Shown in pieces: positions 44,878 through 53,285 of a DNA stretch of 64,000 bases (position 1 is the stretch's first letter; each line of letters begins with the position of its first letter). The DNA is taken from the NCBI GenBank assembly GCA_946624155.1, contig CAMORU010000003.1, positions 55,132-119,131 on the forward strand. Reading direction: 5' to 3'. The notes below the pieces were generated by a model. That model was not told the DNA's origin and did no database searches. It was given only the letters and a program-made list of their open reading frames with translations. Made by a program: the position numbers and the translations under genes. Origin of the DNA: an uncultured Caryophanales bacterium (GTDB lineage: Bacteria; Bacillota_I; Bacilli_A; RFN20; CAG-826).

Positions 44878-45780
44878 TTAGAGCTTAATTTCTGGTGTTG
44901 ACTCGATAATTTCTTTAATTTTATCGGCAATTTTTGTGGTTTCTTCATCAAACGATGAATGTGGTTTATTTAAGTATGATTCAGCAATTTTAATAAATGC
45001 TGAAGAAAGTTTTTCTACACCAATTAAGTAAATATTTTCAGGGTAAGTATCGATTATGCAACAGTTAAATAAATGCAGAGCAGTTTCAGTCATTGATATG
45101 TCATGATTTGCCTTTTCTGTTATTAATCTACATGTTTCGTTAAACTCTTTTGACATAAAAGGAGGTTCAATCTTAGTTGGATTAACTTTAATTAGTCCAT
45201 TTCTAGATAAAAACTCTACTTCTTGATTATATTTCTCATCAATTAATAAGATTAACGAATAAGTTCTAAAATTTGGATTTATATCGTCTCTTTTCATGAA
45301 AATTTTAAGAGAATCAATATAAATATTGAGATTATAATTTTTAAGCGAGAAAAGGACTTGGGCAATTTTGGCTTGATCACTTTCTTTTTCTAAAATATCG
45401 CATATCTCATCTAACTCAAATTTTTTAATAGATTTTGGGTGTGATTCATCCTCGATTCTATCTTTAATTTCTCTTAAAAATTCCTCAACTTCTTGCGAAA
45501 CATAAGGCAAATTTTCGTAATGTTTTAATTCAATTCGAGCCTCATCAAAAAGTTTCTTTGATAAAAGTAACTCAAAGTGCATTTTCATTAATCTAAGTAA
45601 GTATTTTGTCTCAATGATGCTTTGATTCTTTTCGATTTCATCTAAAGCTTCATCTACTTTTCCTTGTATAACAAGGCACGAAATTCGCATTAAAAGATCT
45701 TTAGGTTCATGAGAATCTTTAGTTAATTCAAGAATTAATTCGTATTCTTTTTTATTAAACAACGAGTCTAAATTATCCAT
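44878..45780 (-). CDS. TPR-like helical protein (possible YsoA homolog)
   Basis: The 300 residues are almost entirely helical and acidic, with weak TPR-like repeats in the first 110 (LFNKKEYELILELTK, GKVDEALDEIEK, KKLFDEARIELKHYE). Function unknown. In B. subtilis the TPR protein gene ysoA lies directly upstream of tig, so position supports orthology. I use the ATG at 45780; a TTG three codons earlier is possible. A TATAAT lies 11 bases before the ATG, so the leader is very short and lacks a clear ribosome site. Confidence 0.65.
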   Translation of the reverse strand: MDNLDSLFNKKEYELILELTKDSHEPKDLLMRISCLVIQGKVDEALDEIEKNQSIIETKYLLRLMKMHFELLLSKKLFDEARIELKHYENLPYVSQEVEEFLREIKDRIEDESHPKSIKKFELDEICDILEKESDQAKIAQVLFSLKNYNLNIYIDSLKIFMKRDDINPNFRTYSLILLIDEKYNQEVEFLSRNGLIKVNPTKIEPPFMSKEFNETCRLITEKANHDISMTETALHLFNCCIIDTYPENIYLIGVEKLSSAFIKIAESYLNKPHSSFDEETTKIADKIKEIIESTPEIKL

Positions 45781-45881
45781 TTTCTTCAAGTATTATATAG
45801 AATTAAATAATTCTAATCAAACGTGACATAAATATTTTTAATTTCTATTTTCTTAATTTTTCTTTATTATTTATCTTACAA

Positions 45882-46634
45882 ATGAAAAAGGTAAAGCATT
45901 ACGTTTATAAAAAAGGCAGACAACCAATATACAAATTTTTTCAATGGGTAATGAAATGGTCTTATCGAAAACCAAAACAATTCATTAATCAAAATGAAAA
46001 AATACCTACTGATGGCATTTTAGTTGGGCCACATAACGGGAAAAGAGGGCCTTTTTATATTTCAATGTATTATCCTGAAAAATGCGCTGTTATAGGTGCT
46101 TCTCAAATGTTAGGTTCTTATAAAGAACGTTTTCATTATTTAAGAGATGTTTTATATATTCAAAAGTGCCGTAAAAGAAAAATCCCAAGCACTTTAAAAG
46201 CGTTATTTGAGGCTATATTTTCAAAATATTTCTATAAAGGAATGCACGTTATTCCTTCTTATGAAGATATGCGACTTCTTTACACAATTAATGACATCGC
46301 TAAAACAATGAATAATGGATTACCTGTTGTTATTTTCCCAGAAAATTCTGATAAAGGTTATAAACAAGTAATGGATAATTTACATGAAGGTTTTATTACT
46401 ATTGCTAAATTTGTTGGTAAAAAACTTGGTAAAGATATTCCAATTTATCCTTATTATATGGAAAGTAAAAGACGTATATTTATAATCGGAAAACCTTTCT
46501 ATTTATCTCAGTTTAAAGAGTTTAATAATAAACAAATTTGTAAGTATACTTGCGATCGAATAAATGAACTAAATCCTTATTTAGAAGAAGATAAAGTTAA
46601 CGATCAATTGTTCAATAAGAATGAAAAAAAATAA
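45882..46634 (+). CDS. Lysophospholipid acyltransferase-like protein
   Basis: The 250 residues fit the PlsC/glycerol-3-phosphate acyltransferase fold loosely. GPHNGKRGPF (about 48) stands where the NHxxxxD motif is expected but lacks its Asp, and VIFPENSDKGY (about 143) stands for FPEGT. PIYPYYMESKRRIFIIGKP near the end resembles the family's last strand. There is no signal peptide and at most one membrane-associating segment. With the catalytic Asp not evident, activity is uncertain. No ribosome site is visible. It converges with a membrane-protein gene. Confidence 0.6.
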   Translation: MKKVKHYVYKKGRQPIYKFFQWVMKWSYRKPKQFINQNEKIPTDGILVGPHNGKRGPFYISMYYPEKCAVIGASQMLGSYKERFHYLRDVLYIQKCRKRKIPSTLKALFEAIFSKYFYKGMHVIPSYEDMRLLYTINDIAKTMNNGLPVVIFPENSDKGYKQVMDNLHEGFITIAKFVGKKLGKDIPIYPYYMESKRRIFIIGKPFYLSQFKEFNNKQICKYTCDRINELNPYLEEDKVNDQLFNKNEKK

Positions 46635-46657
46635 TGGGGACTTAGTCCACATTATTT
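46629..46657. terminator. Bidirectional terminator
   Basis: AAATAATG-g-GGAC, loop TTA, GTCC-a-CATTATTT: a symmetric hairpin with one mismatch between two converging genes, overlapping the stop of the plus-strand gene. Confidence 0.65.
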
Positions 46658-46665
46658 AATATTTA

Positions 46666-47568
46666 TTATTTAGCTTTCTTTTCTTTTATTAATTTAACAA
46701 CGTTTACTATAAGTATCGAGCAAGAATAAAGAATCGAAACAGCATAAATTACAATAAAACCTATTGGTAAAGTAACAAGTCTTTCTAGTTGAAGAATTGG
46801 GCTAAGTGGATTAACAACAAGTGGCCAAGTTCCTTTTGAGATAAGTATCATGAAAATTAAAGAGAAAAGTGAATAGATAAGAGCAGATGCACTTAATAAA
46901 ATGTTGATTTTTTTATTATGCAACCAATGTCTATCGACAAAATAAATAACAACAAGTAATGCCGGAATTAAAAGTTGAATATAGAATGGCAAAACATAAA
47001 TACTATCGTAACTACTCCAAAAAATAGGAAGAAGTAAGAACGCACCAAGTTTTTCTAAAGCAAACATGAGCAATAAAGCGACTAAAACTTCTCTAATCCA
47101 ATAAAATCTAGGTGCTTTCCATGTTTTTTCTGGTTTATTGTCGTGAATACTTTTGCAAGAAACTATTGAACCATAAACAGCGATTCCACAAATTAAGGCA
47201 TGAACAATAAGCATAAATAATGGCATTGCAAAAAAGACATAATCACCAACAAATGTGTGATAAACAATTGTTCCATCTAAAATAGATGAAATCATGCCAA
47301 GTAAGGAAAAACAAGCTACTATAATTGAGAATTTTCTAAAGAAATATGCATCTTTTCTTTTTAAAACTACATAATCAAAAACACCAAAAATAAGCACATA
47401 AAGAATGATCATGAAGAAGACTAATGGAAGACTTGAAATTGAAACAATTGTTAAAGCTGCATAGTTTGAAACAAAAGAGAAAATCAAATTCCAGGTAAAG
47501 AATGTGATAACTGCGACCATTAATAATAGAACAGCAGCAAAACAATTTTTAACTAAATGCTTATTCAT
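46666..47568 (-). CDS. Polytopic membrane protein, unknown function
   Basis: The 300 residues contain about eight hydrophobic helices (for example 10-32, 42-65, 78-98, 112-135, 150-170, 185-205, 220-240, 260-285) and short Lys-rich ends. I do not recognise the family. The start is taken at 47568 because its ATG overlaps the stop of the upstream phosphoesterase gene (TAATG); a GTG four codons earlier is possible. The tight coupling suggests the two act together at the membrane. Confidence 0.7.
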   Translation of the reverse strand: MNKHLVKNCFAAVLLLMVAVITFFTWNLIFSFVSNYAALTIVSISSLPLVFFMIILYVLIFGVFDYVVLKRKDAYFFRKFSIIVACFSLLGMISSILDGTIVYHTFVGDYVFFAMPLFMLIVHALICGIAVYGSIVSCKSIHDNKPEKTWKAPRFYWIREVLVALLLMFALEKLGAFLLLPIFWSSYDSIYVLPFYIQLLIPALLVVIYFVDRHWLHNKKINILLSASALIYSLFSLIFMILISKGTWPLVVNPLSPILQLERLVTLPIGFIVIYAVSILYSCSILIVNVVKLIKEKKAK

Positions 47569-48608
47569 TATTTTTGCCACCCTTCTGTTTCATGAACTTT
47601 TAACGAGTCATAATCAACATAATAATTTTTAAAGGTCAGTCCACCATCTTTGTCAATTTTGATAACTTGACCACCGAATTTAACCTCATTTTCATCATTA
47701 TAAATTCGATTTGTAGAATGGACACCAAAACAAATATAAACGCCTTTATATAGCATAACTGAATCATTAGCGTGTTCATGCGCCGCATGAATTGATTTAG
47801 TCGAATTTAATTTCCTAATGGTTTCAAAGAAACCAGGATCTTTTTTAGGAGACCCTCCCCACTCTTCCATATCGCCAATAATTAAGTTTTCTTGATGCTT
47901 TTCATCTTTACTTTGATCCCATGGTTCAAGGGCTTCAGGTAAGGCAATATGTAAATACATCGATGATAAAACAGGTGCTCCACCACCAAAATGTTTTGTA
48001 GAATAATTTACAACTCTTTTGTACCAATCTAATTGATCTTGCTTTAAAGCGTCATATCTCATAGTTTCGAAATTGTAGCTATGAGAATCTAAAACATAAA
48101 CTTGATGAACAATTTTATTAGTCGCGTCATCTTTTAGATTTATAACAAAATTTGTTCTACCTGTTACGTCATCATCTTCAAGATTTTTCATATAGGAAAA
48201 TTGAAATTTTTCTTTGTCTGACATTAATCTTGGAATATAAGTATCGGCGTAATAACCTTGATCATCGTGGTTCCCGAATGTAAAAGTCCAAGGAATTTTA
48301 TGCGAATCAATAAATTTAAAAAATTTATTAACTACATGTTTATCGGCAAAAGTAAAAATATCACCATTTAAAACGATAAGGTTTGGTTTAGATGTTTTAA
48401 TTGTTTTATCAATGACCGCAAAATGTTCTTCATGAGTATCAGATTGTGAAAGATGAACATCACTTAATTGGAGAATTTTAAAATCGTCAGAGGCTCTATT
48501 TTTCCAATTGAGAGTCATCATGTATTCTTTCGCATCATAATGCTTTGTGCCAACACAACCACTTAACATTGTCGCGATTATTGGCAATATCAGGAGTCTT
48601 TTTTTCAT
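47568..48608 (-). CDS. Lipoprotein calcineurin-like metallophosphoesterase
   Basis: A surface-anchored phosphoesterase of 346 residues. The N-terminus is a lipoprotein signal with the lipobox LSGC (Cys18). The metallophosphoesterase motifs follow: LQLSDVHLSQ (about 46-55), LNGDIFTF (about 80), GNHDDQG (about 112), and late histidines in HIALPE and HAAHEHAND. Similar Dcr2/YkuE-like proteins act on phosphodiesters or phospholipid derivatives, but the substrate here cannot be told. A GAGG ribosome site precedes the ATG. Confidence 0.82.
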   Translation of the reverse strand: MKKRLLILPIIATMLSGCVGTKHYDAKEYMMTLNWKNRASDDFKILQLSDVHLSQSDTHEEHFAVIDKTIKTSKPNLIVLNGDIFTFADKHVVNKFFKFIDSHKIPWTFTFGNHDDQGYYADTYIPRLMSDKEKFQFSYMKNLEDDDVTGRTNFVINLKDDATNKIVHQVYVLDSHSYNFETMRYDALKQDQLDWYKRVVNYSTKHFGGGAPVLSSMYLHIALPEALEPWDQSKDEKHQENLIIGDMEEWGGSPKKDPGFFETIRKLNSTKSIHAAHEHANDSVMLYKGVYICFGVHSTNRIYNDENEVKFGGQVIKIDKDGGLTFKNYYVDYDSLKVHETEGWQK

Positions 48609-48679
48609 TTATTAAGCAACCTCAAAATTTATTTTAAAAAATTTTTAATTTTTAGTCAAAAAGTATTACACTTATACGT

Positions 48680-49312
48680 ATGGTTAGAAAAGATATTGCT
48701 CAGTTTCTATCTACAATTCCAAAAAATGTCACTTTAGTTGCGGCTACAAAGTATGTTGGAACAGAAGAATTATTGACTCTTTTAGCTAATGGAGTGAATA
48801 ACTTTGGAGAAAATAGAACTGATTCATTTTTAACTAAATATTATGTTTTACAAAATAAAGATGTAATTTGGCATTTTATTGGTCACTTACAACGCAATAA
48901 AGCAAATGACATAATCAATAAAATTGATTATTTGCATTCTCTTGATTCTGTTAAACTTGCAGAAATAATTGAAAAGAAACGCGAAACTCCACTTAAATGT
49001 TTCGTTGAAGTTTCTATTAATTTAGAAGAAAACAAAAACGGAGTTCCTTATTACGAAGTTAAGGATTTTATTAAACAACTTCTTAACTATAAAAAAGTCC
49101 AATTAGTAGGTTTAATGATGATGGCAATTAAGGAAAGTAATGAAAATTCATTAGAAAATCAATTCGCTAAACTAAGAATTCTTAGAGATGACTTAGAAAA
49201 AGAGTTAAATATTAAACTCCCTTATCTTTCCATGGGTATGAGCGACGACTATAAAGAGGCTTTAAAAGAAGGCGCGACACACATTAGACTTGGTCGAATT
49301 TTATTTAAATAA
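48680..49312 (+). CDS. yggS: PLP homeostasis protein (YggS/YBL036C family)
   Basis: A 210-residue alanine-racemase-fold protein that binds pyridoxal phosphate and balances the PLP pool. Lys27 in LVAATKYVG is the PLP lysine. NFGENRTDSF, WHFIGHLQRNKA, VEVSINLEENKNG, MMMAIKE, LSMGMSDDYKEA and HIRLGRILF are all family motifs. It is a little shorter than usual (about 225). It stands alone with no ribosome site, again suggesting a leaderless or weakly initiated message. Confidence 0.93.
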   Translation: MVRKDIAQFLSTIPKNVTLVAATKYVGTEELLTLLANGVNNFGENRTDSFLTKYYVLQNKDVIWHFIGHLQRNKANDIINKIDYLHSLDSVKLAEIIEKKRETPLKCFVEVSINLEENKNGVPYYEVKDFIKQLLNYKKVQLVGLMMMAIKESNENSLENQFAKLRILRDDLEKELNIKLPYLSMGMSDDYKEALKEGATHIRLGRILFK

Positions 49313-49313
49313 G

Positions 49314-49458
49314 CAAAAAGAAAAGTTGCTACCACTATTACGAATTTATTTCTTGAGAGAAAGGAGAAGATAGCAACTTTTTTTATATTTACGAGACAAA
49401 GTCTCGTTACATAAGGTTAGGTGAAATTGATTTTTTCATATTTCACTCTCCTTTTGTA
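49314..49458 (-). ncRNA. Candidate small RNA with a 10-codon reading frame
   Basis: A promoter overlapping the end of pfkA (-35 TTGTTA 49487-49492, 16 bases, -10 TATAAT 49465-49470) faces a short unit on the minus strand. It has ribosome site AAAGGAG, ORF MKKSISPNLM (49407-49439), a GAGAC/GTCTC hairpin (49392-49406) and an AAAGTTGCTA/TAGCAACTTT terminator. The TCTCCTTT in the terminator loop is complementary to AAAGGAGA of the ribosome site. No gene follows on this strand for 700 bases. Confidence 0.5.
49322..49388. terminator. Long-loop bidirectional terminator between yggS and pfkA
   Basis: AAAGTTGCTA and TAGCAACTTT pair perfectly around a 39-base loop, itself able to form TTTCT/AGAAA. T tracts are present on both strands. 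It ends yggs on the plus strand and the candidate small RNA on the minus strand. Confidence 0.75.
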
Positions 49459-49478
49459 TTAACAATTATATCTAAAAT

Positions 49479-50441
49479 TTATCTATTAACAAGTTTTAAT
49501 AAATGGAGTAAATCTTGATGATCTTTCTTTGGCATAGTGAATGCGTCTTCAAATGGAACGTGTCTAATATCATCTCCAAATAATCCAAGAGCAATACATG
49601 ATTCTCCATCAACAATTGCTTTAACAGCTTCTACGCCAAAGCGGGTCGCTAAAATCCTATCTCTAGCAGATGGTGAACCACCTCTTTGAATATGGCCAAG
49701 AACTTGGGCTCTACATTCAATTCCAGTTTTTTCTGTAACTCTTTTTGCAAAAGCAAAAATATCAGGGAAAATCTTTTCTGAAACAATAACTAAAGAATGT
49801 TTTTTCTTACCACCTTTAAGATCTTTAAGTTTACGAACAATTTTATCTTCATCATAAGCATGATCATTAATAACAACTATTTCAACACCTTCGGCAATTC
49901 CAGAATAAAGTGCTAAATCGGCACATTTATTCCCCATAACCTCAATAAAAGTACATCTTTGATGAGATGCTGTTGTGTCTCTAAGTTTATCAACACACTC
50001 ACAAATTGTGTTTTGAGCAGTATCAAAACCAATACAAGCTTCTGTTGAGCAGACGTCATTATCGATTGATCCAGGAATTCCGACAACCGAAATACCTTTT
50101 TTCGCTAAATCTTGAGCGCCACGATAAGTTCCATCTCCACCAATAACAATTAATGAATCAATTCCATAAGATTCAAGTTGTCTAATAGCCATATTCTGAA
50201 TAGCTTCTTCTTTGAATTCTGGAAGACGGGCGGTACGAAGTATTGTACCACCTCTATTAATAATGTCAGAAACAAAGTTTCTGTCAACTTGTTCAATACG
50301 TCCTTCCACAAGGCCTTTGTAACCTTCATAAACAACGTACATTTGACAATCAAGTTTTAAACCTGCTCGTACTACAGCACGAACACAAGCATTCATACCA
50401 GGTGCATCTCCACCTGAAGTTAAAACAGCAATCTTTTTCAT
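49479..50441 (-). CDS. pfkA: ATP-dependent 6-phosphofructokinase
   Basis: The committed step of glycolysis. The start at 50441 (MKKIAVLTSGGDAPGMNA) has a TTTGGAG ribosome site and gives 320 residues. Motifs: GGDGTYRGAQ (about 101), IPGSIDNDV (about 124, usual PGTIDND), FDTAQN, FIEVMGN and HIQRGGSPSARDR. Gly in GGDGT fits ATP rather than pyrophosphate use. Pyk is not adjacent as it is in B. subtilis. Confidence 0.96.
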   Translation of the reverse strand: MKKIAVLTSGGDAPGMNACVRAVVRAGLKLDCQMYVVYEGYKGLVEGRIEQVDRNFVSDIINRGGTILRTARLPEFKEEAIQNMAIRQLESYGIDSLIVIGGDGTYRGAQDLAKKGISVVGIPGSIDNDVCSTEACIGFDTAQNTICECVDKLRDTTASHQRCTFIEVMGNKCADLALYSGIAEGVEIVVINDHAYDEDKIVRKLKDLKGGKKKHSLVIVSEKIFPDIFAFAKRVTEKTGIECRAQVLGHIQRGGSPSARDRILATRFGVEAVKAIVDGESCIALGLFGDDIRHVPFEDAFTMPKKDHQDLLHLLKLVNR

Positions 50442-50511
50442 AAAATTTTGCTCCAAATATGGTTTTATTTTATAACAATTCAATTTTATTTAAAATTGTT
50501 AATTTTTATTT

Positions 50512-52197
50512 CTATTTGAATTTTTTACCTAAATCATCAAAGATTTTCTTATATATCTGTAATGACTCTGCTTCATCTTTGGCTTTTATTGAGCAATACA
50601 TTTTTAGTTTTGGCTCAGTGCCAGAAGGTCTAACCACTACTGTTGAGCCATTGTCTAAAATGTATTTTAAGACATCAGATTTTGGTAAACCGTTTATTCC
50701 TTTTGAATAATCTAATTCTTCAACAATTCTATATCCACCAACTGTTAATAATCCTTTTCTAAAAGATGCCATAATTTCCTTCATTTTATTAAATCCAGCC
50801 GCACCTTCGAAAACAAAATTATCAGTCTTATTTAGGAAATAACCGAATTCTTTATATAAAGAATTGAGTTTTTCAATTAATGATATGCCATGAGTCTTAT
50901 AATAAGCAAACATTTCAGCAATCATGAAAGCACCATTTACAGCATCTTTATCTCGTGCATAAGTGTGAGTTAAATAGCCATATGATTCTTCAAAACCGAA
51001 AATATAATTATTTTCTTCATGAAGTTTTTCGTGTTCAGCAATGATTGAGCCAATATATTTAAATCCGGTTAAACAACGATACATTTTAACCCCATAATGT
51101 TTTGCAATAATTTCAACCATGTCCGTTGAAACTATTGTGGCAACTGCAAATGGTTTAGGAGGCATCGAGTTATTAATTTTTCGTAATTCGCAAATATAAT
51201 TAAGAAGCAAAATACCAACTTGATTGCCGCTTAAAAGGGTAAAATCTCCACCATTTTTAACTGCAATTCCAACTCGATCACAATCAGGATCTGTTGCAAT
51301 AAGTAAGTCAGCATCAACCTTTTTAGCATAGCTAATACCTAGTTCCATTGCTTCTCTAACTTCAGGATTTGGGAATGGACAAGTTGGAAAATGGCCATCA
51401 GGCAAACGTTGTTCTTCAACAACAGTGATATTTGTAAAACCACTTTCTTTTAAAACTTTAGTAACCGGAACAAGACCAGCACCATTAAGTGGTGAATAAA
51501 CAATTTTAACGTCTTTATTCACCTTCTCTTTGCCAAGTACAGAGTGATCTCTAACAACTTTAATAAAATCATCTAAAATCTTATCTGGAATCATTTCTAT
51601 AACTTTTAATTTCAAAAGTTCATCAAACTTATCAGCTTTAACTTCAAATGGATTGGTTTTATTGATTTTGTCTAAAATTTTATCAGCGGCAACTTCGGTA
51701 ATTTGACATCCATCACTTCCATAAACTTTATATCCATTATATTTTGATGGATTATGAGAAGCTGTAACCATAATTCCGGCATCACATTTTAAAGTTCTTG
51801 TCGCATATGAAAGTAACGGGACAGGCATAAGTTGTTTATATAAATAAACATGAATGCCGTTTGTTCCTAAAATTTTAGCAGCTTCACGAGCAAAAACATC
51901 TGATTTAATTCTTGAATCATAACTAATGGCAACATTAATCTTTTTGCCTTTAAATTCTTCTTTTAAATAATCAGCTAAGCCTTGAGTAGCTTTACGAATT
52001 ATATAAATATTCATTCTATTCGTGCCAAAACCTAAAACACCTCTAAGCCCAGCAGTTCCAAAACTTAAATCTTTATAGAAAGCATCAAATAGCTTTTCTT
52101 CATTATTTTTAATTTCGTTATATTCATTTACTAAATCTAAATCTTCAGTTGCAAATTTAGACCACTCATTAATTTTTTGTAATATTTTTTCTTCCAT
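50512..52197 (-). CDS. pgcA: Phosphoglucomutase/phosphomannomutase
   Basis: Interconverts glucose-1- and glucose-6-phosphate for glycan precursors and glycolysis. The 561 residues show the four-domain alpha-D-phosphohexomutase plan: SFGTAGLRG near the start, phosphoserine loop VTASHNPSKYNGYK (about 142), metal loop TDPDCDRVG (about 303), sugar loop FEESYGYL (about 400) and phosphate loop RPSGTEPKLK (about 532). The size matches PgcA of B. subtilis. A TATAAT box lies nine bases from the ATG with no ribosome site. Confidence 0.95.
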   Translation of the reverse strand: MEEKILQKINEWSKFATEDLDLVNEYNEIKNNEEKLFDAFYKDLSFGTAGLRGVLGFGTNRMNIYIIRKATQGLADYLKEEFKGKKINVAISYDSRIKSDVFAREAAKILGTNGIHVYLYKQLMPVPLLSYATRTLKCDAGIMVTASHNPSKYNGYKVYGSDGCQITEVAADKILDKINKTNPFEVKADKFDELLKLKVIEMIPDKILDDFIKVVRDHSVLGKEKVNKDVKIVYSPLNGAGLVPVTKVLKESGFTNITVVEEQRLPDGHFPTCPFPNPEVREAMELGISYAKKVDADLLIATDPDCDRVGIAVKNGGDFTLLSGNQVGILLLNYICELRKINNSMPPKPFAVATIVSTDMVEIIAKHYGVKMYRCLTGFKYIGSIIAEHEKLHEENNYIFGFEESYGYLTHTYARDKDAVNGAFMIAEMFAYYKTHGISLIEKLNSLYKEFGYFLNKTDNFVFEGAAGFNKMKEIMASFRKGLLTVGGYRIVEELDYSKGINGLPKSDVLKYILDNGSTVVVRPSGTEPKLKMYCSIKAKDEAESLQIYKKIFDDLGKKFK

Positions 52198-52245
52198 AAT
52201 ACTTAAATTATAAATTTAATTTTTAAAATAATCAACAAACTGAAT

Positions 52246-52270
52246 TAAAAGAAAAGACCTATAAGGTCTT
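52246..52270 (-). terminator. Terminator of degV-like gene
   Basis: AAGACC-TTATA-GGTCTT followed by TTCTTTT on the minus strand, overlapping the stop codon of the DegV-family gene. Confidence 0.85.
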
Positions 52271-53138
52271 ATCTATGTTTTGCGTAGAATCCAACACCTA
52301 ATGTATCTGGTCCACAATGTGCGCCTGCAGTTGGATTGACATTAAGAATATCAAATTTAAGTTTATCGCCAAGTCTACTTATTAATTCGGCTTTAATTTC
52401 TTCAACTAAGTGCATAGCATCCGCATGAGCAATTGTAATTGGATGATTTTCAAGATCTTCGCCAAGTTCACAAACATAATCGGCAAGTTTAATAACAGCA
52501 TTTCTTCTTCCTTTAACTTTACCAACTGGAACCATTTTTCCTTCTTGATTCATAGTAAGGATTGGACGAATTCCAATAATTCCGCCCATAAATGCAGCGA
52601 TTCCGCTTACACGACCGCTTTTTCCAAAAAACTTAAGATCATCTGCAAAAAAATAGCATGCATATTTATCAACTTCTTTTTCACCCCATTTAATAACTTC
52701 TTCTGGCGTTTTTCCACTTCTTAAAAGTTCAACGGCAACTTTTGCAATTTGATATCCTTCAAGAGTGATACCTTTGGTATCAAGTTGATAGAATTTTCTT
52801 TCTGGGTATTTTTCTTTTAATTCCTCAAGTGCGAGTCTCATCGAGTTAAATGTAGCACTCATCTGAGCAGAGAAATGGATATAAAAAATATCATTTCCAG
52901 CTTTAAATTCTGGTTCAAAATATGCAATATAATCTTCTGGATTTAATGCTGAAGTTGTAGGAATAACACCTTTTCTTAAAGTGTCATAGTATTGATGAAA
53001 GTCTAATGTTTCGTAATCTTTATAAGGTTTGTATTCTTTGCCTTTTAATTCGTAAGGCATTGAAATTAATGAGATTCCCCACTCTTTTACATGTTCAAGA
53101 GTAAAATCACAATCTGTATCTAAGAAAATTTTAACCAT
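52269..53138 (-). CDS. DegV-family fatty-acid-binding protein (FakB type)
   Basis: DegV proteins bind one fatty acid and present it to the kinase FakA for phosphorylation. The 289 residues begin VKIFLDTDCDFT, where the family has a Ser/Asp-Asp-Leu-rich start, and include TTSALNPEDY (about 61), HFSAQMSATFNSM (about 85), LDTKGITLEGYQIA, GRVSGIAAFMGGIIGIRPIL and a His near the end (AGAHCGPDTLGVGF). FakA is not in the window. Nearby acyltransferase genes would use the acyl phosphate. AAAGGAG precedes the ATG. Confidence 0.9.
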   Translation of the reverse strand: MVKIFLDTDCDFTLEHVKEWGISLISMPYELKGKEYKPYKDYETLDFHQYYDTLRKGVIPTTSALNPEDYIAYFEPEFKAGNDIFYIHFSAQMSATFNSMRLALEELKEKYPERKFYQLDTKGITLEGYQIAKVAVELLRSGKTPEEVIKWGEKEVDKYACYFFADDLKFFGKSGRVSGIAAFMGGIIGIRPILTMNQEGKMVPVGKVKGRRNAVIKLADYVCELGEDLENHPITIAHADAMHLVEEIKAELISRLGDKLKFDILNVNPTAGAHCGPDTLGVGFYAKHR

Positions 53139-53207
53139 TTTATATACTCCTTTAGGGATAATTATCTTTAATAAATTTATAATTTATCTGACAACAAGCT
53201 ATGAGAT

Positions 53208-53235
53208 AGTATAAAGGATTTTCTAAACTTGTCAA
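53208..53235 (-). promoter_or_regulatory. Promoter of the DegV-family gene
   Basis: A perfect -35 TTGACA (53230-53235), 16-base spacer, -10 TATACT (53208-53213), about 62 bases before the start; one of the best promoters in the window. Confidence 0.85.
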
Positions 53236-53248
53236 ACACACATCGCTC

Positions 53249-53276
53249 TTGCGCTGATTCGTTTAAGTAGTAAAAT
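53249..53276 (+). promoter_or_regulatory. Promoter of the acyltransferase-zinc-ribbon gene
   Basis: -35 TTGCGC (53249-53254), 16-base spacer, -10 TAAAAT (53271-53276), with AGTAG/CTACT arms framing the -10 box. The ATG is nine bases after the -10, with no ribosome site. Confidence 0.6.
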
Positions 53277-53285
53277 CTACTCAAT

